This document shows positions 25,053 to 34,684 of a DNA stretch of 36,039 nt, in pieces. A program made the translations under genes and the position numbers. The stretch comes from Pseudomonadota bacterium (lineage in GTDB: Bacteria; Pseudomonadota; Gammaproteobacteria; Burkholderiales; Rhodocyclaceae), in contig JAFEFC010000049.1 of assembly GCA_018240785.1 (NCBI GenBank), forward strand, positions 1 through 36,039, written 5' to 3'. The notes below the pieces were generated by a model, which saw nothing but the letters and a program-made list of their open reading frames with translations, searched no databases and was not told where the DNA came from. How positions within the stretch are numbered: position 1 is the stretch's first letter; each line of letters opens with the position of its first letter.

Positions 25053-27151
25053 GCATCCACCATCCCGTTGTGACGCAGCAGCGCGTCGACGCGCGGCTCA
25101 CGGCCGCGGAAGGCCTTGAAGGACTCGATCGCCGGACGGCTGCCGCCGACGGCGAGGATCTCGCGCCAGAAGCGGGCGCCCGTCTCGGGGTCGAGCAAGC
25201 TCCCCTTGCCGGCGCCGGCTTCCTCGAAGGCTTCGAAGGCGTCGGCCGACAGCACCTCCGCCCACTTGTAACTGTAGTAGCCCGCTGCATAGCCGCCCGC
25301 AAAAATGTGCGAGAAACTGTGCGGAAATCGATGCCAGGGCGGAGGTACCAGCACCGCCACTTCGCGCCGCACTTCGTCGAGCAGGGCCATCACTCGCTCG
25401 ACCGGCACCGGGCCCGAGGTCTTGTCCGCGCCGGCGTCGAGCTCGGCGTGCAGGCGCAGGTCGAACATCGAGAATTCGAGCTGGCGCACCGTCTGCATGC
25501 CGCTCTGGAAGTTCTTCGCGGCGATCATCTTGTCGTACAGCGCGCGCGGCAGCGGCTCGCCGGTGTCGACGTGGGCGGTCATGCCCTGCAGCACGTCCCA
25601 CTCCCAGCAGAAGTTCTCCATGAACTGGCTGGGCAGTTCGACCGCGTCCCACTCCACGCCGTGGATGCCCGACACCGCGAGGTCCTCGACCTTGGTCAGC
25701 AGGTGGTGCAGGCCGTGGCCGCATTCGTGGAACAGCGTCAGCACGTCGTCGTGGGTGAAGGTGGCGGGTTTGCCTCCGACCGCGCTCGGGAAGTTGCACA
25801 CGAGATAGGCGACCGGCGTCTCGGTGCCGTGCGCGCTGCGGTGGCGGCTGCGCGCCGAATCCATCCAAGCGCCGCCGCGCTTGGTCGGGCGCGCGTGCAG
25901 GTCGAGGTAGAAGTGGCCGACGAGGTCGCCGCTCTTCTCGATGCGGAAGAAGCGGGTGTCCGGGTCCCAGGTGGGCGCTTCATCGGGCAGGATGTCGACG
26001 CCGTACAGCGCGCGGATCACGCCGAACAGCCCGTCGAGCACCTTGGGCTCGGGGAAGTACTGTTTCACTTCCTGGTCGGAGTAGTCGTAGCGCGACTGAC
26101 GCAACTTCTCCGAGGCGTAGGCGACGTCCCAGGGTTCCAGCGGATCGAGCCCGAGTTCGGCCTTGGCGAAGGCCTTCAGTTCGGCGAGGTCGCGTTCGGC
26201 GAAGGGTTTGGCCTTGGCCGCAAGCTCGCGCAGGAAGGCAAGCACCTGGGCTGGCGTGTCGGCCATCTTGGGCACCAGCGACACTTCGGCGAAGTTGGCG
26301 TAGCCCAGCATGCGGGACTCTTCCGCACGCAGCGCCAGGATGCGGCCGATCAGCGGGCCGTTGTCCCAATCCGCCTTGCCCTGCTCGGAGGCGCGCGTGG
26401 CATAGGCGCGGTACATGCGTTCGCGCAGCGCGCGGTTGTCGGCGTACTGCAGCACCGGCAGGTAGGACGGCATGTGCAGCGTGAAGCGCCAGCCCGGCTT
26501 GCCTTCGGCTTCGGCCGACGCGCGGGCCATCGCCAGCGCATCTTCCGGGATGCCGGCAAGCTCGGATTCGTCGGTGATCAGCTCCTCGTGCGCGTTGGTC
26601 GCGTCGAGCAGGTTCTCGGAGAACTTCGCGGCGAGCTGCGACTGCTCCTCCTGGATTTCCTTGAAGCGCGGCTTGAGTTCGTCCGGCAGCTCGGCGCCGG
26701 ACAGGCGGAAATCGCGCACCTCGTGGTCGAGGATCAGCTGCCGGGTGGGCGTCAGCGTGGCGTATTCGGCGCCGTCGTGCAGCGCCTTGTACTTGTGGAA
26801 CAGCGCCAGGTTCTGCCCGACTTCGGCGAAGAAGCCCGACACCTCGGGCAGCAGCGCGTTGTAGGCCTCGCGCCATTCGGGCACGTCCTTCACGCTGTGC
26901 AGGTGGCCGACCACGCCCCAGGCGCGGCCGAGGCGCTCGCCGGCCTCGTTCATCGGTTCGACGAAACCTTCCCAGGTGGGGACGGAGAGATCGGCGGTGA
27001 GGCGTTCGATCAGCGCCCGGTTCTCGTCCAGCAACTGGCGGATCGCCGGGGCGACATGCTCGGGGCGGATATCGGCAAAGCGGGGAAAGCCGGAGAAATC
27101 CAGCAGCGGGTTGGAAGCGTTGTCTGCGGGGGAGGACGTCGGGGTCGTCAT
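25049..27151 (-). CDS. prlC: Oligopeptidase A, M3 family
   Basis: A 700-residue zinc metallopeptidase of the thimet oligopeptidase family, cytoplasmic, which degrades signal peptides and other short peptides. HECGH at 475-479 gives two zinc ligands and the catalytic Glu; the third ligand is in the GVEWDAVELPSQFMENF segment. The C-terminal FSHIFAGGYAAGYYSYKWAEVLSADAFEAF is the conserved substrate-binding loop of this family. The frame is open to 27208; I chose the ATG at 27151, before TTPTSSPADN. Its stop overlaps the DUF4124-glutaredoxin start. Confidence 0.96.
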   Translation of the reverse strand: MTTPTSSPADNASNPLLDFSGFPRFADIRPEHVAPAIRQLLDENRALIERLTADLSVPTWEGFVEPMNEAGERLGRAWGVVGHLHSVKDVPEWREAYNALLPEVSGFFAEVGQNLALFHKYKALHDGAEYATLTPTRQLILDHEVRDFRLSGAELPDELKPRFKEIQEEQSQLAAKFSENLLDATNAHEELITDESELAGIPEDALAMARASAEAEGKPGWRFTLHMPSYLPVLQYADNRALRERMYRAYATRASEQGKADWDNGPLIGRILALRAEESRMLGYANFAEVSLVPKMADTPAQVLAFLRELAAKAKPFAERDLAELKAFAKAELGLDPLEPWDVAYASEKLRQSRYDYSDQEVKQYFPEPKVLDGLFGVIRALYGVDILPDEAPTWDPDTRFFRIEKSGDLVGHFYLDLHARPTKRGGAWMDSARSRHRSAHGTETPVAYLVCNFPSAVGGKPATFTHDDVLTLFHECGHGLHHLLTKVEDLAVSGIHGVEWDAVELPSQFMENFCWEWDVLQGMTAHVDTGEPLPRALYDKMIAAKNFQSGMQTVRQLEFSMFDLRLHAELDAGADKTSGPVPVERVMALLDEVRREVAVLVPPPWHRFPHSFSHIFAGGYAAGYYSYKWAEVLSADAFEAFEEAGAGKGSLLDPETGARFWREILAVGGSRPAIESFKAFRGREPRVDALLRHNGMVDA

Positions 27152-27204
27152 GTTCACTGTGTATCCGTTGGGGATTTCGTTGCGTTGTCTGGAACTATTC
27201 TGCC

Positions 27205-27241
27205 GCAAAAAATACGCCGGGCGCCGCTATGGGCGCCCGGC
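27205..27241 (-). terminator. Rho-independent terminator after the DUF2189 gene
   Basis: A ten-base stem, GCCGGGCGCC (27216-27225) with GGCGCCCGGC (27232-27241), closes a six-base loop; on the minus strand it is followed by GTATTTTTTGC. It lies about 43 nt past the DUF2189 stop and upstream of prlC, so prlC is likely to need its own promoter. Confidence 0.85.
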
Positions 27242-27283
27242 TGTCGCGACGGTCGCGGCGATGAGGGCCGCGACCGATCCCGG

Positions 27284-28057
27284 TCAGTCGACCAGGTCGC
27301 GATACGCGTGCCAGGTGGCGTGGCCGAGCAGCGGCAGCAGCACCACCATGCCGATCATCATCGTGGCGAAGCCGACCGCGACCAGCGCGACGATCAGCGC
27401 CGCCCACAGCGCCATCGCGCCGAGATTCACGCCGACCGCCTTGGCGCTGGTCATCGCCGCGCTGATGGCATCGATGTCGCGGTCCATGATCATCGGGATG
27501 GCGATCGCCGACAGCGCGAATACAACCGCTGCGAGCGCTCCGCCGACGACGAGGTAGGCGACGACGAAGTGGGTGTAGTCGCCCGACAGGAAGACGTCAC
27601 GCGCGAAATTGGACAGCTCCGGTACAGCGCCCTGATAGAACAGCGCAAACAGGATGGCGGACAAGCGCTCCCAGGCGATCAGCGTGATGGCGAGGAACAG
27701 GCCGAAGTACATCAGGCTGTCGCCGTGTCGGGTCAGCCCGCGCAGCGACGTGCCGAAGGACGCCGGCTCGCCCCTATCGTGGCGGCGCGAGATTTCGTAC
27801 AGCCCGGCTGCGGCGATCGGGCCGACGAGGAAGAAGCCCGAGATGGCGGCGGTGAACAGGTAGAGCTTGCCGCTTGCGTAGGTCAGGATCGAATAGCCGA
27901 CCGCGGCAAAGAAGATGCCGTACGTCAGACTGGCGCCGAGGTTGTCACGCATGTCGCCCCATCCCAGTCTCAGCCAGTGGAAGGGGCGCGAAGCGCCGGC
28001 TTCGCGAATGTGCGGCAGGTGGAAGTGCTGGTGCAGCGAATGCATCGATTTGTCCAT
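27284..28057 (-). CDS. DUF2189 family integral membrane protein
   Basis: A 257-residue protein with about six membrane segments after a 35-residue soluble head (HIREAGASRPFHWLRLGWGDMRDN). The pattern ASLTYGIFFAAVGYSILTYA...FFLVGPIAAAGLYEISRRHDRGEPASF and LGHATWHAYRDLVD at the end matches DUF2189. Other proteobacterial members are often near cytochrome oxidase or energy genes, but none is here. GGAGG lies five bases before the ATG at 28057, and a strong terminator follows, so it is monocistronic. The function is unknown. Confidence 0.9.
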   Translation of the reverse strand: MDKSMHSLHQHFHLPHIREAGASRPFHWLRLGWGDMRDNLGASLTYGIFFAAVGYSILTYASGKLYLFTAAISGFFLVGPIAAAGLYEISRRHDRGEPASFGTSLRGLTRHGDSLMYFGLFLAITLIAWERLSAILFALFYQGAVPELSNFARDVFLSGDYTHFVVAYLVVGGALAAVVFALSAIAIPMIMDRDIDAISAAMTSAKAVGVNLGAMALWAALIVALVAVGFATMMIGMVVLLPLLGHATWHAYRDLVD

Positions 28058-28215
28058 GACAACCTCCGTGCGGTGAGGAACGTCCAGGTGGATCCTAGAC
28101 CGCTAGCGTCGGGCGCGTCCTCGACGGATCGCGGTCAGTAGCTTGGATCAGGACAATTTCGTATGAGTTCATCAATGAGATTGATTGGCGTTCGCTATCG
28201 CGTTCCCGTTGCGCG

Positions 28216-29484
28216 TCAATCCTGGTTGGCAGCCCTCCAGATGTTGCGACATCCGGTTTCGCGCAGGAACAGCGTGGAAACGGTGCCGATCAGTCCGGCG
28301 GCGGCAAGCAGGCCCATGCCGTAGCGGAAGGTCTCCACCGGATACATCCGCACGCCGTCGACGATGGTGCCTTCCCAGCCGAAATCCATGATCGCGCCCA
28401 CCGCCGGTTGCAGCAGGGCGCCGGCAAGGAAGCCGCCCATGTTGGTCACGCTGGTGCTCATGCCGGACAACTGTGGTGGATTCACTTCCTTGGCGCAGGC
28501 CCAGGTCAGCGAGAAGCTCGCGGTGACGAGGCCCATCAGCGCGAACAGCGCGTAGCTGACCGGGACGGGCATGCGCACGGCGGACAGCCACACCAGCCAC
28601 AGCACGCACAGGGCGACGCTGCCCGCGATCAGCACCGGTTTGCGCTTGCCGATGCGGTCGGACAGGCTGCCCACGGCCAGGCAGCCGACGGCGAGGCAGG
28701 CAAAGTACAGCGACAGGTGGTTGGCGGCCTGCACGCGGCTGAGCTGGTGCACCTGCATCAGGTAAGGTGTGGCCCACAGGCCGCCGAAGGCAAAGAAGCT
28801 GCCGGCGAGGCCGAAATTGACCCACACTGCGGGCCAGGTGGCGCGATTGCGCAGCACACCGGCGAGCCCGCCGATGATCACGGTGCGGTCGATGCGCGGG
28901 CGCGGCGCGTCGGCCGCATGGCGCTCGCGGATGAAGGCCCAGCACGCCACTCCGAGCAGCACCGACAGCACCGCGGCGCCAAGGAACACCCCGCGCCAGG
29001 ACGTGGCCTGCGCCACCGCCACCAGGGGCGTGCCGGCGAGGATGGAGCCGAGGTTGCCGATCAGCATCGCGAGCCCGACCAGGGTGGCGAAGCGGCGCTC
29101 GTCGAACCACACGGCGATCAGCTTGAGCATGGCGATGAACACCACCGACACGCCGAGGCCGACCAGCGTGCGGCCGACCAGCGCGACCTCCAGGCTGGGG
29201 GCGAGGCCGAACAGCGCGCTGCCGGCGCCGGCGACCAGCCCGCCAAGCAGCAGGATGCGGCGCGGGCCGAGGGTGTCGACCAGGATGCCCGTCGGCACCT
29301 GCATGATCGTGTAGACGTAGAAGTAGGTGGCCGCGAGCGCGCCGAGCGACGCGGCGCTGGTCTGGAACGCGGCGGCGAGATCCTGCGCGATGCCCGCGGG
29401 GGCGAAGCGGTGGAAGAACGACAGCATGTAGGCGGCGACGACGACAGCCATCGCCATCGTGCGGCCGGAAGCAGGCGCTTGCAT
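28216..29484 (-). CDS. MFS transporter (12 TMS)
   Basis: A 422-residue transporter. Helix 1 is followed by FFHRFAPAGIAQDLAAAF; the 2-3 loop reads MQVPTGILVDTLGPRRILL, the 4-5 region RTLVGLGVSVVFIAMLKLIAVWFDERRFATLVGLA, and GSLSDRIGKRKPVLIAG is the second-half copy of the loop motif. This pattern resembles sugar-acid or nitrate-type MFS groups, but the substrate cannot be assigned. It follows purC by 64 nt, in which a GGAGCC/GGCTCC hairpin (29505-29524) may end or slow purC transcription. Confidence 0.88.
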   Translation of the reverse strand: MQAPASGRTMAMAVVVAAYMLSFFHRFAPAGIAQDLAAAFQTSAASLGALAATYFYVYTIMQVPTGILVDTLGPRRILLLGGLVAGAGSALFGLAPSLEVALVGRTLVGLGVSVVFIAMLKLIAVWFDERRFATLVGLAMLIGNLGSILAGTPLVAVAQATSWRGVFLGAAVLSVLLGVACWAFIRERHAADAPRPRIDRTVIIGGLAGVLRNRATWPAVWVNFGLAGSFFAFGGLWATPYLMQVHQLSRVQAANHLSLYFACLAVGCLAVGSLSDRIGKRKPVLIAGSVALCVLWLVWLSAVRMPVPVSYALFALMGLVTASFSLTWACAKEVNPPQLSGMSTSVTNMGGFLAGALLQPAVGAIMDFGWEGTIVDGVRMYPVETFRYGMGLLAAAGLIGTVSTLFLRETGCRNIWRAANQD

Positions 29485-29548
29485 GGAGATCCCCTCGGGG
29501 GCGGGGAGCCTCTTCTCGGGCTCCTCCGCTGGGTGCTGCCGGCGTCGG

Positions 29549-30484
29549 TTACGCCAGCTGGTGGCCGGTCAGGCGCTCGTAGGCTTCGCGGTACTTGCCC
29601 GCGGTGTGCTCGATCACGTCGGCCGGCAGCTTGGGGCCGGGGGCCGTCTTGCCCCAATCCAGCGTCTCGAGATAGTCGCGCACGTACTGCTTGTCGAAGG
29701 AGGGCGGGCTGATGCCTTCGCGGTAGCTGTCCGCGGGCCAGAAGCGCGACGAATCCGGCGTGAGCGCCTCGTCGATCAGGTGCAGCGTGCCCTGGGCGTC
29801 GATGCCGAACTCGAACTTGGTGTCGGCGATGATGATGCCGCGGCTGGCAGCGTAGTCGGCTGCTTCCGAATACAGCGCGATCGCCGACTTGCGCGCTTCT
29901 TCGGCAAGCTGGGCGCCGGTCTTGCCGGTGCCGGCGAGCGCGTCCTTCAGCAGCGCATCGCAGCGCGCCTGCGCCTGCTCGAAGGAGATGTTCTCGTCGT
30001 GCTCGCCCATTTCCGCCTTGGATGACGGCGTGAAGATCGGCGCCGGCAGCTTGGCCGCCTGCTTGAGGTCGGCGGGCAGGGCGATACCGCAGATCGCGCC
30101 GGTAGCCTGGTAGTCCTTCCAGCCCGAACCGATCACGTAGCCACGCACCACCGCCTCGATCGGCAGTGGCTTGAGGCGCTTGACCACCAGCGCACGCCCG
30201 CGCACCTGGTCGCGCTCGTCGGCGGCGACCACGGTCTCCGGGTCGATGCCGGTGAGCTGGTTGGGCAGGATGTGGGCGAGCCTGTCGAACCAGAAGTTCG
30301 CCAGCGCCACCAGCACGCGGCCCTTGTCCGGAATCGGATCGGGCAGCACAACGTCGAAGGCCGACAGGCGGTCGCTGGTGACGATCAGCAGACGGTCGGC
30401 ATCGACCGCGTAGATGTCGCGCACCTTGCCGCGGCCGAGCAGCGGCAGGCTCTTGATGGAGGATTCGAACAGGGGAGTCGCCAC
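29549..30484 (-). CDS. purC: SAICAR synthase (phosphoribosylaminoimidazole-succinocarboxamide synthase)
   Basis: A 311-residue enzyme that joins CAIR and aspartate in purine synthesis. [46 protein letters not shown] and [15 protein letters not shown] are all family motifs in order; the length is that of the long form (about 300 residues). I place the start at GTG 30484, which yields [17 protein letters not shown]; the frame upstream to 30736 is unlike the family. A perfect TATAAT lies 31 nt upstream. Confidence 0.96.
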   Translation of the reverse strand: MATPLFESSIKSLPLLGRGKVRDIYAVDADRLLIVTSDRLSAFDVVLPDPIPDKGRVLVALANFWFDRLAHILPNQLTGIDPETVVAADERDQVRGRALVVKRLKPLPIEAVVRGYVIGSGWKDYQATGAICGIALPADLKQAAKLPAPIFTPSSKAEMGEHDENISFEQAQARCDALLKDALAGTGKTGAQLAEEARKSAIALYSEAADYAASRGIIIADTKFEFGIDAQGTLHLIDEALTPDSSRFWPADSYREGISPPSFDKQYVRDYLETLDWGKTAPGPKLPADVIEHTAGKYREAYERLTGHQLA

Positions 30485-30514
30485 GGCGGGGCCTCGGTTG
30501 CTGGCAAAGCAGCG

Positions 30515-30542
30515 ATTATAGGGGAGGGGCGCGCTCTTTCGA
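30515..30542 (-). promoter_or_regulatory. Candidate purC promoter
   Basis: On the minus strand a perfect TATAAT (30515-30520) is preceded after 16 nt by TCGAAA (30537-30542), a four-of-six -35 match. Initiation near 30508 leaves a leader of about 24 nt. The -35 overlaps a small CGCTC-TTTC-GAGCG dyad (30532-30545). Confidence 0.5.
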
Positions 30543-30543
30543 G

Positions 30544-30807
30544 CGTGAGAGGGGCGTGAGAGGGGCTTGAGAATACCGAGCGCCTTCGCCCTGCGCGAAC
30601 CCCTCGGCGATACCGCTTCTCCCGCCCTGGCCCGCAACAACCAGGCGGCCGGCGACGCTCCCTTCCGGAGGTGTCGCAGGACATGACGATTGACGAACGC
30701 GCGTACCAGGGGAACGCATTGCCGTTCGGCCCGCAAGCTGCAATCCTTGCACCCGATCCATTGTGATCGGTTCTTGTCAGCCTGTTCCTGGCCAGAGGAG
30801 TGAAGCC
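30544..30807. other. Divergent gap between purC and the amidohydrolase
   Basis: The gap between the two genes totals 323 bp. CGTGAGAGGGG occurs twice in tandem (30544-30554 and 30555-30565), with a partial third unit. CCGATC-CATTGT-GATCGG (30753-30770) is an inverted repeat 38 bp before the amidohydrolase ATG. The rest, 30570-30750, encodes nothing I recognise. Confidence 0.5.
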
Positions 30808-31815
30808 ATGCATCACCACGCCCATTCGTCCATCGACATCCATGCGCACTACTATCCGGAATCCTATATCCGTCTGATTGAAAAACATGGATCGGAGTTC
30901 GGTGCCATGGTGGATACCTCGAACCCGTCCAGGCCCGTCATCAAGTCGCCGCCCACCGTTTCAGCCCTGGAAGACCGCTTCATTCACATGGAGGCCCGGA
31001 TTGAGGACATGGACAGGATCGGCGTGGATGTGCATGCAATTTCCATGACCATGCCGATGATTCTCTGGGCTGGTGCAAAGCTGCAACAACAACTGGTTGA
31101 AGCTCACAATGACTCGGCGTTCGAGGCTTATCAGAAATACCCGGATCGGCTTTGCGTACTCGCAACCCTGCCTTTCGACAACATCGATCTGGCGATCGCG
31201 GAACTCGATCGCATTGCGAAAATGCCCGGCCTGAAGGGGATTTATTCCGAAACCCGGATCTCCAGGAACAAGGAGATCGATGACGAGTCCCTGTATCCAC
31301 TGTGGGAGCGCCTCGAAACAATGGGGTTGCCCCTGTTCCTGCATCCAGTGCATGTGGTCGAGCCGGCGCGGCTGGGCAAATACTTCATGGTCAACACCAT
31401 CGGCAATCCGGTGGACACGGGTATCGCTGCCTCGCGACTGATCTTCAGCGGCATCCTTGACCGCTTTCCGAAGCTGGAGGTGGTCCTGCCGCACGCCGGC
31501 GGCGTCTATCCGATTCTGTTCGGTCGCATGACTCGCGCCTGGGAACGGAGCAAAGGTGGTCTCGACGCCAGCAAGGGCCGGGGCGCGGATGCTTATCTGA
31601 AACGTTTCTACTACGACAATATTTCCCACTCCAATGAAGTCATGGAGTATCTGGTGAAACTGGTCGGTGCCGACCGGATCATGCTGGGCAGCGATTATTG
31701 TTTCGACATGGGCTATGAGCGCCCCTGCGACAAGGTCGAAGGCTATGACTTTCTCAACGATTCGGACAAGAAGCTGATCCTGGGCGAAACAGCCAGGAAG
31801 CTGTTGAAACTCTGA
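30808..31815 (+). CDS. Amidohydrolase 2 family, ACMSD-like decarboxylase/hydrolase
   Basis: A 335-residue metal-dependent enzyme of the ACMSD branch of the amidohydrolase superfamily. HAH at 12-14 and H179 in FLHPVH are the first metal ligands, followed by H229 in LPHAGG and D296 in LGSDYCFD. Known relatives decarboxylate aromatic acids (aminocarboxymuconate semialdehyde, resorcylate) or hydrolyse ring compounds; the substrate here is not known. The start at 30808 has AGAGGAG seven bases upstream; the frame is also open from 30763. By hand count, 31081-31140 has 28 G/C of 60 and 31141-31200 has 36, below its neighbours, and no catabolic genes adjoin, so it may be a recent acquisition. Confidence 0.88.
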   Translation: MHHHAHSSIDIHAHYYPESYIRLIEKHGSEFGAMVDTSNPSRPVIKSPPTVSALEDRFIHMEARIEDMDRIGVDVHAISMTMPMILWAGAKLQQQLVEAHNDSAFEAYQKYPDRLCVLATLPFDNIDLAIAELDRIAKMPGLKGIYSETRISRNKEIDDESLYPLWERLETMGLPLFLHPVHVVEPARLGKYFMVNTIGNPVDTGIAASRLIFSGILDRFPKLEVVLPHAGGVYPILFGRMTRAWERSKGGLDASKGRGADAYLKRFYYDNISHSNEVMEYLVKLVGADRIMLGSDYCFDMGYERPCDKVEGYDFLNDSDKKLILGETARKLLKL

Positions 31816-31854
31816 GTGGGTTCACGTCTCTGCCGATCGAAATTGCGACCGCCG

Positions 31855-31887
31855 GCTCCGCCCCCTGCCGCCCATGCGAGGCGGAGC
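31855..31887. terminator. Hairpin between convergent genes (weak terminator candidate)
   Basis: GCTCCGCC (31855-31862) pairs with GGCGGAGC (31880-31887) over a 17-base loop, just before the end of the DUF3422 gene and about 40 nt past the amidohydrolase stop. There is no T-tract, so a role in termination is uncertain. Confidence 0.35.
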
Positions 31888-31892
31888 GGGAC

Positions 31893-33188
31893 TCACTGAT
31901 GCGCGTCGCCTTCTTCCTTGCCCAGCAATTTCCGCATCCGCCGCAGCCCCATGTACACGAAGCCGGCGATCACCGGGATCGACACCGCGGTGAGCAGCTC
32001 CGGCGACACCGGCTCGATCAGATGCTTGGCGCCCTTGGACATGTAATTGACCAGTTGCGACGCGTAATACGTGATCGCCACCACTGACAGGCCTTCCACC
32101 GTTTCCTGCAGGTGGAGCTGGATCTTGGCGCGGCGGTTCATCTGCGCCAGCAGCTCCTGGTTCTGGCGTTCGAGTTCGATGTCCACCCGCGTACGCAGCA
32201 GTTGCGAATTGCGCGCGATCCGCGCCGACAGGTCGTCCTGGCGGCGGGCGATGGAGGCGCAGGTGTCGATCGCCGGCACCAGGCGCCGATCCATGAACTC
32301 GCCGATGGGCGAGAAGCCGGGCAGGCGCTGCTCGCGCAGGTCGTCGATGCGCTGTTGCACGAGCCGGTAGTAGGCTGCCGCCGCACCGAAGCGAAAGGTG
32401 GTGCGCGCCACCGAACGTTCCACCTCGGCGGCGAGCCGCGACAGGCGGGCGAGCACTGCGCGGTCGTCCTCGGCGCTGCGCGCCTGGCCCATGCCGTCCA
32501 TCAGGTCGGCCAGCTCGTCCTCCGCGCGCGACAGCAGGCGGCCCACCTGCTTGGCGACCGGGAAGGCGAGCAGCGCCATGACGCGGTAGGTCTCGATTTC
32601 CACCAGGCGCTGGGCGATGCGGCCGGCCTGGCGCGGCGTGAGGTCGTCGTCCAGCACCAGGAAGTGCGAGAAGCCCTCATGCAGGTGGAAGTCGGTCAGC
32701 ACCCAGCCGGCGCCGTCGGCCACCTTTGAGGCCACCATGGCCTGGCCGCGGGGCGACTGCTGTTGCAGCACCGTCTCGGGCCGCACTTCGTCGGTGCCGC
32801 GCACCTCGATGTGGGTGGCGGCGATCAGTTGTCCCGGAATGGCCTTGCGCCAGGCGGCCGGCACGTGCAGCAGCGCGTATTCGTCGGCCGTGTCGGTGGG
32901 ATCGATGCGGCGGAAGAAGCAGTAGCTGGAGAATTCGTTGTGCCGCTCCCACTTCAGCCGGAAGCCGGCCGACTGCAGCAGCAGGTGGCCCGACGCCAAG
33001 TCCGGCTCGGGCAGGTCGAGCTGCGCGGCCAGCGCCCTCAGGTGATCCGCTTCGCGCTCGGCGCTGCCTTCGTGGTGCAGGAAGGCGAGATAGGTGACGA
33101 ACTCGGGGGTGTCGAGCGCGACCGGCGGACGGGCATGGACTTCGTCGCTGAGCGTCTGGCGCAGCGGGTGCTGTTCGAAGAAGGGCAT
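31893..33188 (-). CDS. DUF3422 family membrane-anchored protein
   Basis: A 431-residue protein. The conserved N-terminus (HPLRQTLSDEVHARPPVAL) and FSSYCFFRR belong to DUF3422. A long helical, coiled-coil-like part (about 250-370, rich in Arg, Gln and Leu) leads to two C-terminal membrane helices (TVEGLSVVAITYYASQLVNYM and LLTAVSIPVIAGFVYMGL). The topology resembles CorA-like proteins, but the ion-pore GMN motif is absent. It lies downstream of dctA on the same strand. No Shine-Dalgarno sequence precedes the ATG; a 22-bp palindrome sits 11 nt upstream instead. The function is unknown. Confidence 0.9.
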   Translation of the reverse strand: MPFFEQHPLRQTLSDEVHARPPVALDTPEFVTYLAFLHHEGSAEREADHLRALAAQLDLPEPDLASGHLLLQSAGFRLKWERHNEFSSYCFFRRIDPTDTADEYALLHVPAAWRKAIPGQLIAATHIEVRGTDEVRPETVLQQQSPRGQAMVASKVADGAGWVLTDFHLHEGFSHFLVLDDDLTPRQAGRIAQRLVEIETYRVMALLAFPVAKQVGRLLSRAEDELADLMDGMGQARSAEDDRAVLARLSRLAAEVERSVARTTFRFGAAAAYYRLVQQRIDDLREQRLPGFSPIGEFMDRRLVPAIDTCASIARRQDDLSARIARNSQLLRTRVDIELERQNQELLAQMNRRAKIQLHLQETVEGLSVVAITYYASQLVNYMSKGAKHLIEPVSPELLTAVSIPVIAGFVYMGLRRMRKLLGKEEGDAHQ

Positions 33189-33198
33189 TGAATGCGCG

Positions 33199-33220
33199 GC
33201 GGGCGCCCCGGGGCGCCCGC
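33199..33220. repeat. Perfect 22-bp GC palindrome before the DUF3422 gene
   Basis: The dyad is centred at 33209/33210 (CCCC|GGGG) and every base from 33199 to 33220 pairs with its mirror. It lies in the 129-bp gap after dctA. As RNA it could form a very stable hairpin that ends dctA transcription or hinders DUF3422 translation. There is no T-tract on either side. Confidence 0.6.
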
Positions 33221-33317
33221 GTCGAATGAGGAAGCCGCATTCTTGCCCAGGCTCGATGTGGGGACAAGCGCGGCGGTGCGAAGGGGAAGCCCGTGCCGGC
33301 CTCCCCTGCCGCGGGGC

Positions 33318-34661
33318 TCAGGCCTTCTGGCCGGCCATCGAGGTCACGTGCAGGTGGGATTCGACCGCGTCCAGCACCACCTCGGGCTCGTCGGCCTCGA
33401 GTTCGGTCTCGTTGTTCAGGTGGCTGCGCAGGCGCTCCTCGTCGAGATCCTTGCACCACTTGGCCACCACCACCGTCGCCACCGAGTTGCCGATCAGGTT
33501 GGTCAGCGCGCGGGCTTCCGACATGAAGCGGTCGATGCCCAGGATCAGCGCCAGGCCGGCCACCGGTACGCCACCCACCGCCGACAGCGTGGCCGCCAGC
33601 ACGATGAAGCCGCTGCCGGTGATGCCCGCGGCGCCCTTGGAGGTGAGCAGCAGCACCAGCAGCAGGGTGATCTGCTGGGTGATGTCCATCGGCGTGTTGG
33701 TGGCCTGGGCGATGAACACCGCCGCCATCGTCAGGTAGATGGAAGTGCCGTCCAGGTTGAAGGAGTAGCCGGTGGGGATGACCAGGCCGACGGTCGACTT
33801 CTTGCAGCCGAGGTTCTCGAGCTTGGCCATGATGCGCGGCAGGGCCGATTCCGACGACGAGGTGCCGAGCACGATCAGCAGCTCTTCCTTGATGTAGCGG
33901 ATGAGCTTCACCACCGAGAAGCCGTGCAGCCGCGCGATGGTGCCGAGCACGCCGAAGATGAAGATCAGGCAGGTGGCGTAGAAGGTGGCCATCAGCATGC
34001 CGAGCTGGGCCAGCGTGCCGACGCCGTGCTTGCCGATGGTGAAGGCCATGGCGCCGAAGGCACCGATCGGGGCGACCTTCATGATGTAGCCGACGATGGC
34101 GAACAGCACGTGCGAGAACTTCTCGATCATGTCGAACACCAGCGTGCCGCGGCCGCCGAAGCGATGCAGCGCGAAGCCGAACAGCACCGAGAACAGCAGC
34201 ACCTGCAGGATCTCGCCCTTGGCGAAGGCATCCACCACGGTGGTCGGGATCACGGCTAGCAGGAACTCGGTGGTCGTCTGCATCTTGCCCGGTGCGGTGT
34301 AGGCGGCGATGGCCTTCGTGTCGAGCGTGGCCGGATCGACGTTCATGCCGGCGCCCGGCTGCACCACGTTGACGATGATGAGGCCGACGATCAGCGCGAT
34401 CGAGCTGACGATCTCGAAATACAGCAGGGCGAGGCCGCCGGTCTTGCCGACCTTCTTCATGTCTTCCATGCCGGCGATGCCGACGACCACCGTGCAGAAG
34501 ATGATCGGGGCGATGATCATCTTGATGAGCTTGATGAAGCCGTCGCCCAGCGGCTTCATCGCGGCGCCGGTCTCGGGGTAGAAGTGGCCCAGCAACACGC
34601 CCAGGATGATCGCGACGATCACCTGGAAGTACAGCGAACGGAACAGCGATTTCCGGATCAT
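33318..34661 (-). CDS. dctA: C4-dicarboxylate:cation symporter DctA
   Basis: A 447-residue symporter of the DAACS family for succinate, fumarate and malate. [20 protein letters not shown] is the first re-entrant-loop motif, [25 protein letters not shown] the helix 7 motif, [20 protein letters not shown] the second hairpin and [26 protein letters not shown] the helix 8 motif. All are typical of DctA. The ATG at 34661 has AAGGAGG eight bases upstream. No dctBD pair adjoins and I found no clear sigma-54 promoter, but two inverted repeats lie in the leader. Confidence 0.96.
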   Translation of the reverse strand: MIRKSLFRSLYFQVIVAIILGVLLGHFYPETGAAMKPLGDGFIKLIKMIIAPIIFCTVVVGIAGMEDMKKVGKTGGLALLYFEIVSSIALIVGLIIVNVVQPGAGMNVDPATLDTKAIAAYTAPGKMQTTTEFLLAVIPTTVVDAFAKGEILQVLLFSVLFGFALHRFGGRGTLVFDMIEKFSHVLFAIVGYIMKVAPIGAFGAMAFTIGKHGVGTLAQLGMLMATFYATCLIFIFGVLGTIARLHGFSVVKLIRYIKEELLIVLGTSSSESALPRIMAKLENLGCKKSTVGLVIPTGYSFNLDGTSIYLTMAAVFIAQATNTPMDITQQITLLLVLLLTSKGAAGITGSGFIVLAATLSAVGGVPVAGLALILGIDRFMSEARALTNLIGNSVATVVVAKWCKDLDEERLRSHLNNETELEADEPEVVLDAVESHLHVTSMAGQKA

Positions 34662-34684
34662 GGTTGTCTCCTCCTTGGAAGGTG

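Noticed and set aside
25070-28141. A 1023-codon plus-strand frame
   Set aside because: It is antisense to prlC and the DUF2189 gene, both of which have full family motifs.
29503-29526. Hairpin between purC and the MFS gene as a full terminator
   Set aside because: The stem is good (GGAGCC/GGCTCC), but no T-tract follows on the minus strand, so I mention it only with the MFS gene.
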